Notes: generated by a model from the letters alone, not told the origin. Positions 41,989-52,162 are shown, counted from the stretch's first letter. The stretch is DNA of 64,000 bases from Spirochaetales bacterium (GCA_016926955.1 JAFGNN010000001.1:32719-96718), one strand, 5' to 3'. Numbers and translations are program-made.

Positions 41989-44487
41989 TCAGTCCCTCGC
42001 GTCCAGCACCGTGAAACGGAGCTCAGCGCGCCTTCCCTCCTCATCCACGACGGCGAGCACGCGGACGCCGGGGGCCGGGCGCGCGTCGACACGGTGCTCG
42101 CCACGGGTCTCTCCCAGATACTCCCCGTCGAGATGCCAGAAGAGGCGGGCGTCGGGATCGCGATGCACCGCGGAGAAGACCGCCCGGCCCGGAGAACCGT
42201 CGAGCTCGACGGGGACGATGAGCGCCGAGCCGCCGTCAGGCACCACGATCTCGAGCGGCGAGTCGTCCTCCGAGCCGCAACCCGGCAGCCAGGGCGGCAG
42301 GGGGCGGTAATCGAGCCTCGAACGTCGATACCACCACTCCATCGCCGCGGGCAGAACGAAGCGCTTCTCGGTCCGGATCGCGGCTTCGCTCACGCAGTCG
42401 GCAGAAACGCGGTGGAGTCCGTCGAGGCTCAGGTGCACGAGGCGGCAGAAGGGGCAGGCGTCCGCCTGGGGCGCGTCGACGGGCACCTGGACCGTCCTCA
42501 CGGAAGGACAATCGGGCCCTGCGGGGTATCCTGAATCGGCGCAGACTTCCAGGGGCCGGAACGCGTCGGGGCCGGGTTCGAAGCCTCCGCCGCGGGGCAG
42601 GAATCCGAAGACCTCGAACATGAGCGGCGCGGCGGCAAGCCCGCCCGTGAGCCCCGCGCGCCCTTCCCCGGTGGCGATGCCGGCCCACACCGCCACGACG
42701 TGGTCGCCGTCGGTGCCGATCGCCCAGCCGTCGCGCCAACCCTGGCTGGTGCCGGTCTTCCAGGCTATGCGCCGGGCGCTCGCGAAGCCGCGCCAGCCGA
42801 TCTCCTCGCTCGGGCGCTCCGCGTCCGCGAGGGCGCGGAGGGTGAGGGCGGCAGCTCCGGCGGAGAAGGGGTAGCGAGGCGCGTCGGACGCCGCCGTCTC
42901 GGGCCGCGGCCGCCACGAGACGCCGAGCACGGCGGCAGGTCCACCCTTCGCGGCACGGGCCAGGTCCGCGAAGGCGCCCGCCGCCTCGGCCAGGGTGATC
43001 TCGGCGCCGCCTATGACCAGGGACAGCCCGTAATCCTCCGCCTTGCGGAAGAGCTGCCCGAAGCCCAGGGCGCGGAGCAGGGCGTGGAAGCGGTCGACGC
43101 CGTAGGAGCGCAGGAGCCTGACGAAGGGCACGTTGAGCGAGCGGGACAGGGCCTCGTCCGCGGCCACGGCGCCCTCGAAGCGCTTGTCGTAGTTTTCCGG
43201 GCTGAACGAACCCACTCGGGTCGGAATGTCCGGCACGAGGGTCTGCGGCGCGAGCTCGCCTGAGTCGAGCATGGCGGCATAGAGGAAGGGCTTCAGGATG
43301 GACCCGGAGCTGCGGGGGGCGGAGGCGCAGTCGACCTGGCCGGTGAAGGCCTCGACCGCGGGCGTGGGCGCGTTGCCGACCCAGGCCAGCACCGCCCCGT
43401 CATCCACCCGCGCCACGATGAGCGCGTAGTTGTCCGCGTTGCGGGACTGCGCGGCGTAACGTCGCGCGAGTTCGAGGAGCCGTCGCTGCAAGGACGCGTC
43501 GAGGGTGCTCGGCTGCTCGGCCCCGCCCGAGGCTGACGCCGCCGCGAGCAGCCAGGGAGCCAGAGCCGGCAGGCTCTCGGGTTCCGAGGGCAACGGCTCG
43601 CCGAGCGAGAAGGGAAGCTCGTCCGTGCGGAGCTCGCCGTGCGCTGCCAGCGTTTCGAGAAGGCGGTCGCGCTTCGCGGCGAGGCGCCCGCGGTCGCCCG
43701 AGGGGTGCACGAGGCCGGGCTCGTTGGGCAGCACGGCCAGGGTCGCGGCCTCGGCCCAGGTCAGCTCTCCGGGCGGTCGGCCGAACCAGCGGAAACTGGC
43801 CGCCTCGAGACCCACCACGTTGCCGCCGAAGGGCGCGTGGGCGGCCCAGAGCGCGAGCACCTCGTCCTTGGAGCTGACGAGCTCGAGGCGGACCGAGAGG
43901 ACCAGTTCGACGAGCTTGGTGGCAAGGGTGCGCGCGGGCGGATCTTCCGGGCGAGCGGCCGCGCGGGCGAGGCGGACCACCTGCATGGAGATCGTGGATC
44001 CGCCGGAACGCACCTCGCCCGCGCGCGCGTTGTCGCGGAAGGCGCGGAGTATGGCACGCGGATCGAAACCGGCGTGGGCGCGGAAGCGGCGGTCCTCCCA
44101 GGTCTCGGCCGCTCGGGCGAAACGCTCCGGCACGGTCTCCGAGGGCGGGAAGCGCCACTGGCCATCGGCGGCGGTCGAGGCGCCGAGCAGCTCGCCGGGC
44201 GTTCCGGCGGCTGACGGCGCCGCGCGCAGCTCGGTCGACCATGCGCCGTCGAAACGGACGGCGGGCAAGGCCAGGAAGGCCGACGCGAAAAGCAGGGCGC
44301 CGAGGGCGGGCGGCGACCTGCGCGCGTCGGAGAGGAAGGCGGCTGCGCGTCTGGCGAGCGCGGGAGCGCTCGGACGGAAGCGGGAGAGCGCGGCACGGAG
44401 CCTGGCCCGCGCGCCGCGCCCCCCGGGATCGGAGCGGCGCGCGGCCCCGTCCGCCGCGCGCCACCTTCCGCCGCCCGCGTTCCCCAC
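41989..44487 (-). CDS. pbpC: Penicillin-binding protein 1C
   Basis: The 832-residue bifunctional enzyme has one membrane helix at about 55-75, then a glycosyltransferase 51 domain. That domain shows Glu-Asp-Arg-Arg-Phe with the catalytic Glu, and Gly-Gly-Ser-Thr-Ile-Ser-Met-Gln. The transpeptidase domain has Ser-Gly-Ser-Ile-Leu-Lys-Pro as the active-site Ser-x-x-Lys, Ser-Leu-Asn and Lys-Thr-Gly-Thr-Ser. A C-terminal BiPBP_C beta-domain completes the PBP1C layout. It polymerises and crosslinks peptidoglycan on the periplasmic face. The GTG start shares one base with the TAG stop of the alpha-2-macroglobulin gene (TAGTG), so the pair is tightly coupled, as in enterobacterial yfhM-pbpC. The first 50 residues are basic and Gly/Arg-rich. 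Confidence 0.9.
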   Translation of the reverse strand: MGNAGGGRWRAADGAARRSDPGGRGARARLRAALSRFRPSAPALARRAAAFLSDARRSPPALGALLFASAFLALPAVRFDGAWSTELRAAPSAAGTPGELLGASTAADGQWRFPPSETVPERFARAAETWEDRRFRAHAGFDPRAILRAFRDNARAGEVRSGGSTISMQVVRLARAAARPEDPPARTLATKLVELVLSVRLELVSSKDEVLALWAAHAPFGGNVVGLEAASFRWFGRPPGELTWAEAATLAVLPNEPGLVHPSGDRGRLAAKRDRLLETLAAHGELRTDELPFSLGEPLPSEPESLPALAPWLLAAASASGGAEQPSTLDASLQRRLLELARRYAAQSRNADNYALIVARVDDGAVLAWVGNAPTPAVEAFTGQVDCASAPRSSGSILKPFLYAAMLDSGELAPQTLVPDIPTRVGSFSPENYDKRFEGAVAADEALSRSLNVPFVRLLRSYGVDRFHALLRALGFGQLFRKAEDYGLSLVIGGAEITLAEAAGAFADLARAAKGGPAAVLGVSWRPRPETAASDAPRYPFSAGAAALTLRALADAERPSEEIGWRGFASARRIAWKTGTSQGWRDGWAIGTDGDHVVAVWAGIATGEGRAGLTGGLAAAPLMFEVFGFLPRGGGFEPGPDAFRPLEVCADSGYPAGPDCPSVRTVQVPVDAPQADACPFCRLVHLSLDGLHRVSADCVSEAAIRTEKRFVLPAAMEWWYRRSRLDYRPLPPWLPGCGSEDDSPLEIVVPDGGSALIVPVELDGSPGRAVFSAVHRDPDARLFWHLDGEYLGETRGEHRVDARPAPGVRVLAVVDEEGRRAELRFTVLDARD

Positions 44488-47400
44488 TAGGGCGTGGGCC
44501 GGCTCGAGGCAGGCTTGACCGGCCCCGAGGATGCCGGAGCGACGCGGCTGCCCGTCACGGGACCGACCGTGCCGCCCGGCGCCACCGCGTTGATGCTGCC
44601 GTCGTACATGAGCTCGACCGTCGTCGCGGGCATCGCGAAGCTGCCGTCGTAGGCCCTGGTAACGCGCAGGCTGAAGGTCCGGGACTCCCCTCTGGCCAGA
44701 TCGAAGTACCACATCGAGCGGTCGTCACGGATGTCCTGGTAACGATAGACCGGCTTCGGCGAGTCGGACGCGTCGGCGAGCCGCTCGTTGACGATCTCGA
44801 AGCCCGCAGGGATGCGGAGCGTCAGGGCGACGTCGGACAGGGCCTTGAAAGTCAGGTTTCCCACGCGCGCGGTGAGCGTCGCGTCGTCGCCGAGCCGGAG
44901 CGTCTCGGGTTCGATGCGCGTCCCCGAAGCGTCGCGCCACGCCACCTCGAGAGAGAGGCCGTTCGAGGTGGCGCCCTCCTTGCCGGGCTCCGGCTCGCCG
45001 CGCGCGACGGCGCGGACCCAGACGGCGCCCTTCCCTTCATTCACCACCTTGAGCGCGCCGCCCGTGGCGGCTGATACCGGCACGACGAGCTGGCGCACTC
45101 CCTTCTCGAGCGCTACCGTGGTTTCCGCGCCACCCGCGAACGAGACGCGCACCCGCGAGCTGCCGCCCTCTGCGGCTTCCTTGATCCAGGGCAGCACGGC
45201 GATGAGGGCGAAGGCGGTCTCCTGGGTGGAAAGCCAGCTGTCGGAGGCCATGCGGTCGGCCATGGATTCGAAAAGCGGTTTGCCGCGGGCCGAGTCGCCG
45301 AGCGCGTTGAGCGCGTCGAGGATGAGGGCGTCGTCGCGGAAAGCGGAACCCCAGGAGCCGCTCCCTTCCAGGTCGGTCCGCGTGGCCAGCAAGCCGCGCG
45401 TCATCGAAGCGGCCGCGTCCTTGCGGCCGGCCAAAGCCCAGGCCGCCGCAAGGCGCCAGGCCGCCTGGGTCGGAAGCACCCGACCCTCGCGCAGGCGGTT
45501 CATGGAGGCGAGGTCGGGCTTGCCCGCGAGCGCGAGCACGTAGAGCCGGTAGGCCTGCACGAGGGCGGAACCGGGTTCGCCCGAATTCCAGAGCGCAGCG
45601 TCCCGGGCGAGGTAATCGAGGAGCCGCGTCTCCATGTCGGCGGGCACGCTCCAGCCCGCGCGCCGCGCGGACACGAGGAAGTGGCCGACATAGCTCGAGA
45701 GCCAGTCGTGCTCGACCCCCTCGCCCGGCCAGAAGGAGAAGCCGCCGCGAGAAGTCTGGAAGCCTTTGAGCGTCTCGATGGCGGCCGCCACGTTCTCGCG
45801 TACTTGCGCGAGCCGTTCCGCGTCCATTTCCACGGCCTCGGGCAGGAACACCTGCGGGAACGCTTTCGAGGTGGTCTGCTCCGCGCAACCGTGCGGATAC
45901 CCGACGAGGTAGGCGAGCCTGCCCGTGAGGTCCACAGGCCGCGCGCGCGAAAGTTCGACCGTGAGCGAATTGGAGCCCGGCACGCCGGGGAAGTCCAGTT
46001 TCTCGGTTTTGGTCGTCCCCCCGTCCAGCTTGAAGGAACGATCCACGGTTACGGTGGTCGAGGCCGAGCGCACCGGCAGCTCGATGACGTGCTCCGAGCG
46101 GAAGCCGCCGCCCTCGGCCGTCAGCACGATCCTGCCCCAGCCGACCGAGCCTCCGGTCTTGACGGCGAACGCGGCCGAGTACTCGCCGTCGCGCGGCGCG
46201 TCCACGGTGACGGTCGATGGTCCGTCGATGGCCACCGCGCCTTCGGCCCGAGCGCGCACGGTCACGCGCATGGCGCGGCCCGAGCCGGCGAAGAGCGTGG
46301 CCGGCAGCTTCGCGCTCTCGTTGACCGAGAGGAAGCGCGGCGCCGTGCCGAAGACCATGAGCTCGCTGGACACGGTGGCGGTCCGCTCCGACGCGCCGTA
46401 GGCGCCCGCGGGAGTGCCGGCCGTCACCATGTAGCGTACCGCGCCGATGTAGGAGCCGAGCTCGAGCTCGTGCGTGGCGCTCGCGCCCGCGGCCAGCCTG
46501 AAGGGTCCGTAATAGCGGACCACCGCCGGGAAGCGCTCGGGCTTGCGCCCTTCCTTCCCGTCGAACCCGTCGCCGCCGCCGATGGCCAGCAGGGTCTCGA
46601 GCTTGCCCGGGTAGGCGCCGGCCACGTAGCGGTACATGTCGAAGGTCGAAAGCAGGGACGCTTCCTTCCGGTAAAATTCCGCGCGCGGATCTCCCACGCG
46701 GTGGCGCGTCAGGCCGAGCAGGCCCTCGTCGACCACGGCCACCGTATAGGTCATGGCCTTGCCCGAGGCTTCCTTGACGGTGAACGCGCTCTTCTCGTTG
46801 GGCCTGAGCTTCTCCGGCGCCAGCACCACGGGCTGAAGGACCGTCGCCGGATCCTCCACCAGGACGGGCACGATGCCGTAGAGGCGTATGGGCAGCGAGT
46901 TGGCCGTCTGGCCGTACTCCTGCACGAACATGACGTGGACGTAGACGTTGGGCGCCATGCCCGGTTCCAGCTTGAAGCGGAAGCGGGTAGTCTCGGCCCC
47001 GCCGGCGATCCATTCCTCGCGCAGCACGCGGCCGGACTTCTCGACCGCGACCAGGGCCCGGCCCTTGGCGTTCGAGGGGAAGGTGACCGAGACTTCCTCG
47101 CCCACCTTGTACGAAGCCTTGTCGGTGGCCAGCACGAGCATCTCGGCCGAGCCGCCGGCCTCGTCGCGGGCGCGCCCGGCCCAGCCGGGCCAGTCTATGT
47201 AGACCACCTGGCCGGTCGAATGGCCGCCGGAGCGGTCCTCGACGCGCACGAGATAGCGCCCCCACTCGGGATACTTGAGCTTGAAGGTCCAGCGGCCCTT
47301 CCCGTCGACGATGTCGACCTTCCCTGACAGCAGCCTGCGGGTCGAGGAATCGCGGGCGTACTCGGCGAGGCTCTCCTCGCCCTTCTCCCACCACCAGCGC

Positions 47401-50111
47401 CAACGGATCTCGTGGAGCGAGACCTCCACCGTCGCTTTCGGCACGGGCTTGCCCCTGGCGTCCACGAGCACGATCTCGGCCACGTGGTCGACGTCGGTCA
47501 GCAGCATGCCGCGGGCAGCGTCGCCCTTCGGCAGCTTGAGGCCCACATAGCGCTCGTAGGGGTCGTAGTCGACCGAGAAGGACTCGGAGGAGTACACGCC
47601 CGAGGGCTCGAAGACGCGGGTCAGGAAGGAGGCCCGGAGGCGGCCCGGGGCGACGCCCTCGGGGGAAAGGTCCGCGCGGAAGCGCGCCTCGCCCTTGGCG
47701 TCGAGCCGGCCTTCCCAGATGAGTCGCGGTTCGGACGCGGATACGCGCCGGGTCGGGTCGTCGAAGACGTAGCCCGAGTAGCTGGTGAACACGGTCGGCT
47801 GCGGGGCGAAGGCCACCGCGACGTCGGCCAGGAGCCCGTCGGCCGGGGCGCCGTGCAGCCAGGCCGACGAGACGCCGAGCTCCTTGACCGCGGGCGAGAG
47901 GGCCGCGGCGCCGCCCGTGTCGAGGGTGGCCTTGAGCCGGTTCGGCATGATGGACTCGACTTTGAGCACCTTGGTCCAGGAGCGGCCGCCCGCCGTGAAG
48001 GTGGCGCGCCAGTCGCCCGTCTGCGCGTCGGGCGCGGTCGAGGCGTCGACGCGCCAGAACCCGTCCACCGGGCTCCGCAGGACCTCGGAGCGCACCACGG
48101 CGCCGGTCGGCGAGACCAGGTCGAAGGACACGGGGTGGCCCGCGGGCAGGACCTTGAGCGGGTCGTGGAGTATGAAGACGAGGTGCATCGCGTCGCCGGG
48201 GCGCCAGACGCCGCGCTCGCCGTAGATGTAGCCCTTGACGCCCGACGCGGCCTTCTCGCCGCCGGAGTCGAAATGGCTTGTGGAGAGGGCGGCGCCGGAA
48301 TCGACCTTCATCCAGGTCGACATGCCGCCGGAGCGGAGCTCGGCGAAGGCCGGCTTCGAGCCCTCGGGCGGCGCGAGCCGTGCGAAGCCCTTCGCGTCGG
48401 TTTTCGCGCGCGCGAGCTCCCGCTGCGCGTAGGACCACAGCACCACCTCCGCCCCGGCTACCGGCGCCGCGCTCACCAGGTTCGTCGCCGCCGCGCGCCA
48501 CGATTCGTCCGACTCGCGCCGCATGACAAGGGCCAGGTCGGAGATCAGCACGTTGCGGCGGACGGTGATGTCGTGGTCGTAGACGCGGACGTAGTAGGCG
48601 GGATGGCAGGGATCGGTGCGGTAGCGGTACGGATCGCCTCCGCCGGCCCACTGCTCGGCCCAGTCCCAGAACGAGGACTCACCCTCGCCGTCGAGCTCGG
48701 GGATGCGGTCGTCCGGCCAGGGCAGCTTCGAGAAGTCGTGGTCGACCGCGCAGACGTAACGGCTCTGGTCCTTGCGGAAGCTCACCCGGATCTGGTACAT
48801 GCCCTTGCCGAAGCGGGCGCCGAGGGCGGCCAGGTCGAGGCCTCGGGCCACCCAGCGGTTCTTCATGCCCTCGTTCCAGTCGAGCTCCACCCGGGCGCTC
48901 CAGACGCTTTCGCCGACGCGGTGGAGCTCGCGGCCGCCCGCGAGGTCATTCACCTGGAGGAACTGGATCATGTTGTCGTCGTAGACGCGGAAGGCCTCCA
49001 CGATGAGGCCCGAGACGTTCCTCGTCTCGACGGGAAGAACGGTGCCGCCCGTGGAAGGGATGATGACGCCGGAACCGGCGAAGCGCACCTCGGGCTTGTC
49101 CCAGGGCGCGCTCACCGACGCCTGGACCGGGACGGCGATGACGTCGCCGTCCGCCGAGCGGAGCCCGGGCTCGACGCGGACGGACGCGCCTTCCGGCCAC
49201 GAGAGCGACGCATACACCTTGAGCAGTCCGCCCTCGCGTTCGAAGCGCAGGTCGGAGGGTGCGGGACCCGAGCCCGCGGCGAAGCCGGTCGGCACCACGA
49301 GGCCGCGGAGGTCCTGGGACGGATCGAGCGGCTTGGAGAAGGCGAGCTCGAGGCGGCGGTCTGGCTCGAGGGCGAAGCGCGAACCGGTCATGGAGAATTC
49401 GCCCGCGGCCGGGAGGCGGACGCGGGTCTCGCCGCGGTCGCGGGCGCCGAGGCTCCGCCCGTCCCAGGCCACCCGGATTTCCGAAGCCCCGTCGCGCGCC
49501 GCGAGTCCCGTGACGACGAAGGCCCGCGAACCGGCTTCGACCTCGCCCCATTCGATGGCCGCGTCGCCCGCGCCCTTGAGCGATACGAGGCGCTCGAAGG
49601 CGGCCGCGTCAGGCGCGACGTTGGTGGAAACCCGTCCGGCCAGCTCGAGGCCGCCGGAGGCCGCCGCCCGCAGGGGCTCGAGCTCGACGGAGACCGAGGC
49701 CGGAGCGGTGCGGAAGGAGAAGCCGAACGCCGCGCCCGCGATCCCCGCGCTCCCAGGCTCGAAACGGGCCTTCCAGGAGCCTCCCGAAGGAAGGCCACGC
49801 GCCGGCACGAAGGCGATGGTCCGCGAGTCCTCCCAGGCCGCATGTCCCGCGATGGGCGGGTCGAAGGCGAAGGCGCCCTCCACCGTTCCGCCGGGCGTCG
49901 CGCCGGGCGCGTCGGTGGCCAGCACCACCCGCACGCGCGCGTCGACGGCGACGAGGCCCTCGGTGTGCGCGCTCACCACACGGGCGTCGGGCGCGCCCGC
50001 CCCGTCGACCTCCGGGCTGCCGCAGGAGGCGAGCAGCAAGGAAAGAACGCCGGCCGCAAAAAGCAGCGGCGCGACGAGACGGCGGAAATTCGGTGCGGGG
50101 TTGCGGGACAT
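44487..50111 (-). CDS. Bacterial alpha-2-macroglobulin lipoprotein
   Basis: The 1,874-residue protein has a lipoprotein signal (Leu-Leu-Leu-Ala-Ser-Cys-Gly-Ser, Cys at about 30), a series of macroglobulin beta-sandwich domains, and a CUB/thioester region. The thioester is intact as Gly-Cys1409-Ala-Glu-Gln1412-Thr-Thr. An all-helical alpha/alpha toroid follows (repeated Leu-Leu-Asp-Tyr-Leu-Ala-type helices at about 1440-1650), and then a receptor-binding-like beta-domain. The family traps proteases that breach the outer membrane and, together with PBP1C, is thought to guard and repair the cell wall. It is anchored in the periplasm by its lipid. GGAGAC lies 7 nt before the ATG. The immediately coupled pbpC supports the assignment strongly. 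Confidence 0.92.
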   Translation of the reverse strand: MSRNPAPNFRRLVAPLLFAAGVLSLLLASCGSPEVDGAGAPDARVVSAHTEGLVAVDARVRVVLATDAPGATPGGTVEGAFAFDPPIAGHAAWEDSRTIAFVPARGLPSGGSWKARFEPGSAGIAGAAFGFSFRTAPASVSVELEPLRAAASGGLELAGRVSTNVAPDAAAFERLVSLKGAGDAAIEWGEVEAGSRAFVVTGLAARDGASEIRVAWDGRSLGARDRGETRVRLPAAGEFSMTGSRFALEPDRRLELAFSKPLDPSQDLRGLVVPTGFAAGSGPAPSDLRFEREGGLLKVYASLSWPEGASVRVEPGLRSADGDVIAVPVQASVSAPWDKPEVRFAGSGVIIPSTGGTVLPVETRNVSGLIVEAFRVYDDNMIQFLQVNDLAGGRELHRVGESVWSARVELDWNEGMKNRWVARGLDLAALGARFGKGMYQIRVSFRKDQSRYVCAVDHDFSKLPWPDDRIPELDGEGESSFWDWAEQWAGGGDPYRYRTDPCHPAYYVRVYDHDITVRRNVLISDLALVMRRESDESWRAAATNLVSAAPVAGAEVVLWSYAQRELARAKTDAKGFARLAPPEGSKPAFAELRSGGMSTWMKVDSGAALSTSHFDSGGEKAASGVKGYIYGERGVWRPGDAMHLVFILHDPLKVLPAGHPVSFDLVSPTGAVVRSEVLRSPVDGFWRVDASTAPDAQTGDWRATFTAGGRSWTKVLKVESIMPNRLKATLDTGGAAALSPAVKELGVSSAWLHGAPADGLLADVAVAFAPQPTVFTSYSGYVFDDPTRRVSASEPRLIWEGRLDAKGEARFRADLSPEGVAPGRLRASFLTRVFEPSGVYSSESFSVDYDPYERYVGLKLPKGDAARGMLLTDVDHVAEIVLVDARGKPVPKATVEVSLHEIRWRWWWEKGEESLAEYARDSSTRRLLSGKVDIVDGKGRWTFKLKYPEWGRYLVRVEDRSGGHSTGQVVYIDWPGWAGRARDEAGGSAEMLVLATDKASYKVGEEVSVTFPSNAKGRALVAVEKSGRVLREEWIAGGAETTRFRFKLEPGMAPNVYVHVMFVQEYGQTANSLPIRLYGIVPVLVEDPATVLQPVVLAPEKLRPNEKSAFTVKEASGKAMTYTVAVVDEGLLGLTRHRVGDPRAEFYRKEASLLSTFDMYRYVAGAYPGKLETLLAIGGGDGFDGKEGRKPERFPAVVRYYGPFRLAAGASATHELELGSYIGAVRYMVTAGTPAGAYGASERTATVSSELMVFGTAPRFLSVNESAKLPATLFAGSGRAMRVTVRARAEGAVAIDGPSTVTVDAPRDGEYSAAFAVKTGGSVGWGRIVLTAEGGGFRSEHVIELPVRSASTTVTVDRSFKLDGGTTKTEKLDFPGVPGSNSLTVELSRARPVDLTGRLAYLVGYPHGCAEQTTSKAFPQVFLPEAVEMDAERLAQVRENVAAAIETLKGFQTSRGGFSFWPGEGVEHDWLSSYVGHFLVSARRAGWSVPADMETRLLDYLARDAALWNSGEPGSALVQAYRLYVLALAGKPDLASMNRLREGRVLPTQAAWRLAAAWALAGRKDAAASMTRGLLATRTDLEGSGSWGSAFRDDALILDALNALGDSARGKPLFESMADRMASDSWLSTQETAFALIAVLPWIKEAAEGGSSRVRVSFAGGAETTVALEKGVRQLVVPVSAATGGALKVVNEGKGAVWVRAVARGEPEPGKEGATSNGLSLEVAWRDASGTRIEPETLRLGDDATLTARVGNLTFKALSDVALTLRIPAGFEIVNERLADASDSPKPVYRYQDIRDDRSMWYFDLARGESRTFSLRVTRAYDGSFAMPATTVELMYDGSINAVAPGGTVGPVTGSRVAPASSGPVKPASSRPTP

Positions 50112-50238
50112 GGTTTGTCTCCTTTTCGATATGGTGAAGGACGGCCGCGCGCGGCGCCGGTCCGGGCGCGCGCGGCCCCTTCCATGATAGCGCGCCTCCC
50201 GCGGAGACGGGAGGCGCGGATGGCGAAAAACGGAAAGG

Positions 50239-50871
50239 CTAGAGGCTGCCGGCCAGCGCGAGCACGTCGGCCAGCACGAGCGGGGCCGGCCGGTCGGCGT
50301 CGACGCGGACCAGGGTGCCCTTGCGCTCGTAGTAGCCGATGAGGGGCGCCGTGCGCTCGCGATAAACCTCGATGCGGCTGCGCACCGATTCCTCGCGGTC
50401 GTCCACGCGGGTCTCGAGCCTGCCGCCGCAGGCGTCGCAGCGGCCTTCCTCCTTCGGCGGCATGGAAACCACGTTGAAGGACGCGCCGCAGCGGGGACAG
50501 ACCCTCCGGCCGGAGAGGCGAGCGACTACGATGGCGTCGTCGATCGCGAAGTCGATGACGCGGTCCTCGGGCCGGAAGGCGTCGAGGGCCTCGGCCTGCG
50601 GGATGGTGCGGGGAAAGCCGTCGAGCATCCAACCACGGGCCGCGTCGGCTTCGTCGAGGCGCTCGCGCACGAGGTCTACGGTCAGCTCGTCCGGCACCAG
50701 CTGCCCCGCGTCGATCAGGTCCTTGACCGCGTGCCCGAGCTCGGTGCCGTGGCGGATGGCATCGCGGAAGATGTCGCCGGTCGAAATGTGCGGCACGCCG
50801 AACGTAAGCGCGGCCTTGACGGAGACGGTACCCTTGCCCGCTCCGGGCGGTCCCAGGAAAATGAGCTTCAT
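50239..50871 (-). CDS. adk: Adenylate kinase with zinc-binding lid
   Basis: The 210-residue enzyme has the P-loop Gly-Pro-Pro-Gly-Ala-Gly-Lys-Gly-Thr at 8-15, the AMP-binding Thr-Gly-Asp-Ile-Phe-Arg and Leu-Asp-Gly-Phe-Pro-Arg-Thr motifs, and a long-type lid. The lid carries a four-cysteine zinc site (Cys125, Cys128, Cys145, Cys148). It interconverts AMP and ATP with two ADP in the cytoplasm. I start at the ATG at 50871, preceded by GGGGGAAGG; an in-frame extension to 50967 lacks a ribosome-binding site. The gene stands alone between two minus-strand genes. Confidence 0.95.
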   Translation of the reverse strand: MKLIFLGPPGAGKGTVSVKAALTFGVPHISTGDIFRDAIRHGTELGHAVKDLIDAGQLVPDELTVDLVRERLDEADAARGWMLDGFPRTIPQAEALDAFRPEDRVIDFAIDDAIVVARLSGRRVCPRCGASFNVVSMPPKEEGRCDACGGRLETRVDDREESVRSRIEVYRERTAPLIGYYERKGTLVRVDADRPAPLVLADVLALAGSL

Positions 50872-50994
50872 CGCCTTCCCCCTGATCCGGAGCTTACCCG
50901 AGCCTGAGCCCCGGCGCAAAGCCCCGAGCCGCATCGGGAAGGCGCGAGGCGGCGGAATTCGGCGCATACGCGGCCCCGCGCCGCGGCCCCGCGC

Positions 50995-51918
50995 TCATAC
51001 GTCGCGGAATTCCTCGGTCGCGGGACGCTGACGCCTGCCGCCGAGCCAGGGCTTGTCGAGGGAATAGCGGAAGATCACCTCGAGATGCTTGATGACCGCC
51101 GCGGTCGGGAAGACGATGGTGAAGGCGCCCTCCTGACGGAAGTCCGTGCTCGAGGGCAGGCCGATCAGCCGCGGGTCGTAGTCGACGGCGATGCCGCGCT
51201 CCCGGATCGCCTCGATGAAGGGCGTCGGGTCCGGCGCGCCGATCCGCGCGATGGCCCGGACCCGGTAGGAGAAGTTCACCGAATGCGCGGCGGCCTCGGC
51301 ATTCCACCAGGCCAGGTCGTCGGGAAGGAGGTGCGCGACGAAGGGCAGGACGTCCGCGCCGACGACGTGGTCCAGCTCGAGGCTCCGCCCCGCCAGCGCC
51401 GCGATCAGGCGCCGCCCGATGACTATGGTGTCCGCGTCCTCGCCCAGGTCGGCAGGGCAGACAAAGGGCTCGAAGACGCCCCTGAGCTGCTTTGCCATGA
51501 TGTCGAAGCGGTAGCGGTACTCGGAACGGTCCGGCTTGAGCGGGTTCCGTGCGCCCTCGGGGACGACGAGCACCTGCGAAATGCCCGTGCCGGGGTAGGC
51601 GAGCAGCCTGAGGGCCGCGGCTATATGGGTCATCTGGAACGGGTCGAAGGAACCGATGTAGAGCCCGAGCCGGACCGGCCCCTCGGGCAGGCAGTCCGGG
51701 AACTTCCCCTTCCTCGGAAGCCTGAGCTCCCCGTCGCGGCCGCGCCGCTCGATGCCCGCGACCGCGTCGAGGAAGACCTCGCGGTAGTGCCTGAACTCGG
51801 CCCGCTCGCGCTCGGAAAGCCAGGAGTAGGCGTCGAGCTTGCTGAATACCGTCTCGACCTTGCGACGGACCTTCGCGGCGGCCGCCGCCGCGAGTTCCCG
51901 CTCCTCGTTTGGCTGCAC
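50995..51918 (-). CDS. NadD-like nucleotidyltransferase (nicotinate mononucleotide adenylyltransferase family)
   Basis: From the GTG at 51918 (GGGAGG 9 nt upstream) the protein is 307 residues long. An Ala/Lys/Arg-rich helical N-terminus of about 75 residues is followed by the cytidylyltransferase-like Rossmann fold with Gly-Leu-Tyr-Ile-Gly-Ser-Phe-Asp-Pro-Phe-Gln-Met-Thr-His. This is the Gly-x-Phe-Asp-Pro-x-His-x-Gly-His motif with its first His replaced by Gln. The later Leu-Ile-Gly-Leu-Pro-Ser-Ser-Thr-Asp-Phe-Arg contains the ISSTxIR-like motif in diverged form. It probably adenylates nicotinate mononucleotide or a related phosphate; divergence of both motifs leaves the substrate open. An AT-rich region and the hydrogenase promoter lie upstream. 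Confidence 0.8.
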   Translation of the reverse strand: MQPNEERELAAAAAAKVRRKVETVFSKLDAYSWLSERERAEFRHYREVFLDAVAGIERRGRDGELRLPRKGKFPDCLPEGPVRLGLYIGSFDPFQMTHIAAALRLLAYPGTGISQVLVVPEGARNPLKPDRSEYRYRFDIMAKQLRGVFEPFVCPADLGEDADTIVIGRRLIAALAGRSLELDHVVGADVLPFVAHLLPDDLAWWNAEAAAHSVNFSYRVRAIARIGAPDPTPFIEAIRERGIAVDYDPRLIGLPSSTDFRQEGAFTIVFPTAAVIKHLEVIFRYSLDKPWLGGRRQRPATEEFRDV

Positions 51919-51980
51919 GCGCGGCCCTCCCCTTCCCTTCCCCACTGTACGGCCAGTTCGAGCCGGACGCAAGCAGGTCG

Positions 51981-52009
51981 TTGAGGTTTTGGGCATCGGA
52001 CCATATTAT
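51981..52009 (+). promoter_or_regulatory. Promoter of the hydrogenase operon
   Basis: TTGAGG, a 17-nt spacer and TATTAT lie in an AT-rich stretch that is striking against the genome background. A leader of about 145 nt separates it from the first ATG at 52163. Confidence 0.6.
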
Positions 52010-52162
52010 ATCTATATTTTTTGCTTGTTTTTTGGCGGAAGGGAATTTACACTGCCACCCGGCGGGCGCGCCCAGGCCTGCTTCTCGATAGCGCAACGGC
52101 TCGGCACCATGGCACCGCAACGGCCCCGAGAGGCCACTCTCCCGCCCGCCGGGGAGCTTTCC

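Noticed and set aside
45037..48651. A 1,204-codon minus-strand frame inside the alpha-2-macroglobulin gene
   Set aside because: Out-of-frame shadow with extreme Arg/Pro content; the true frame has intact macroglobulin and thioester motifs.
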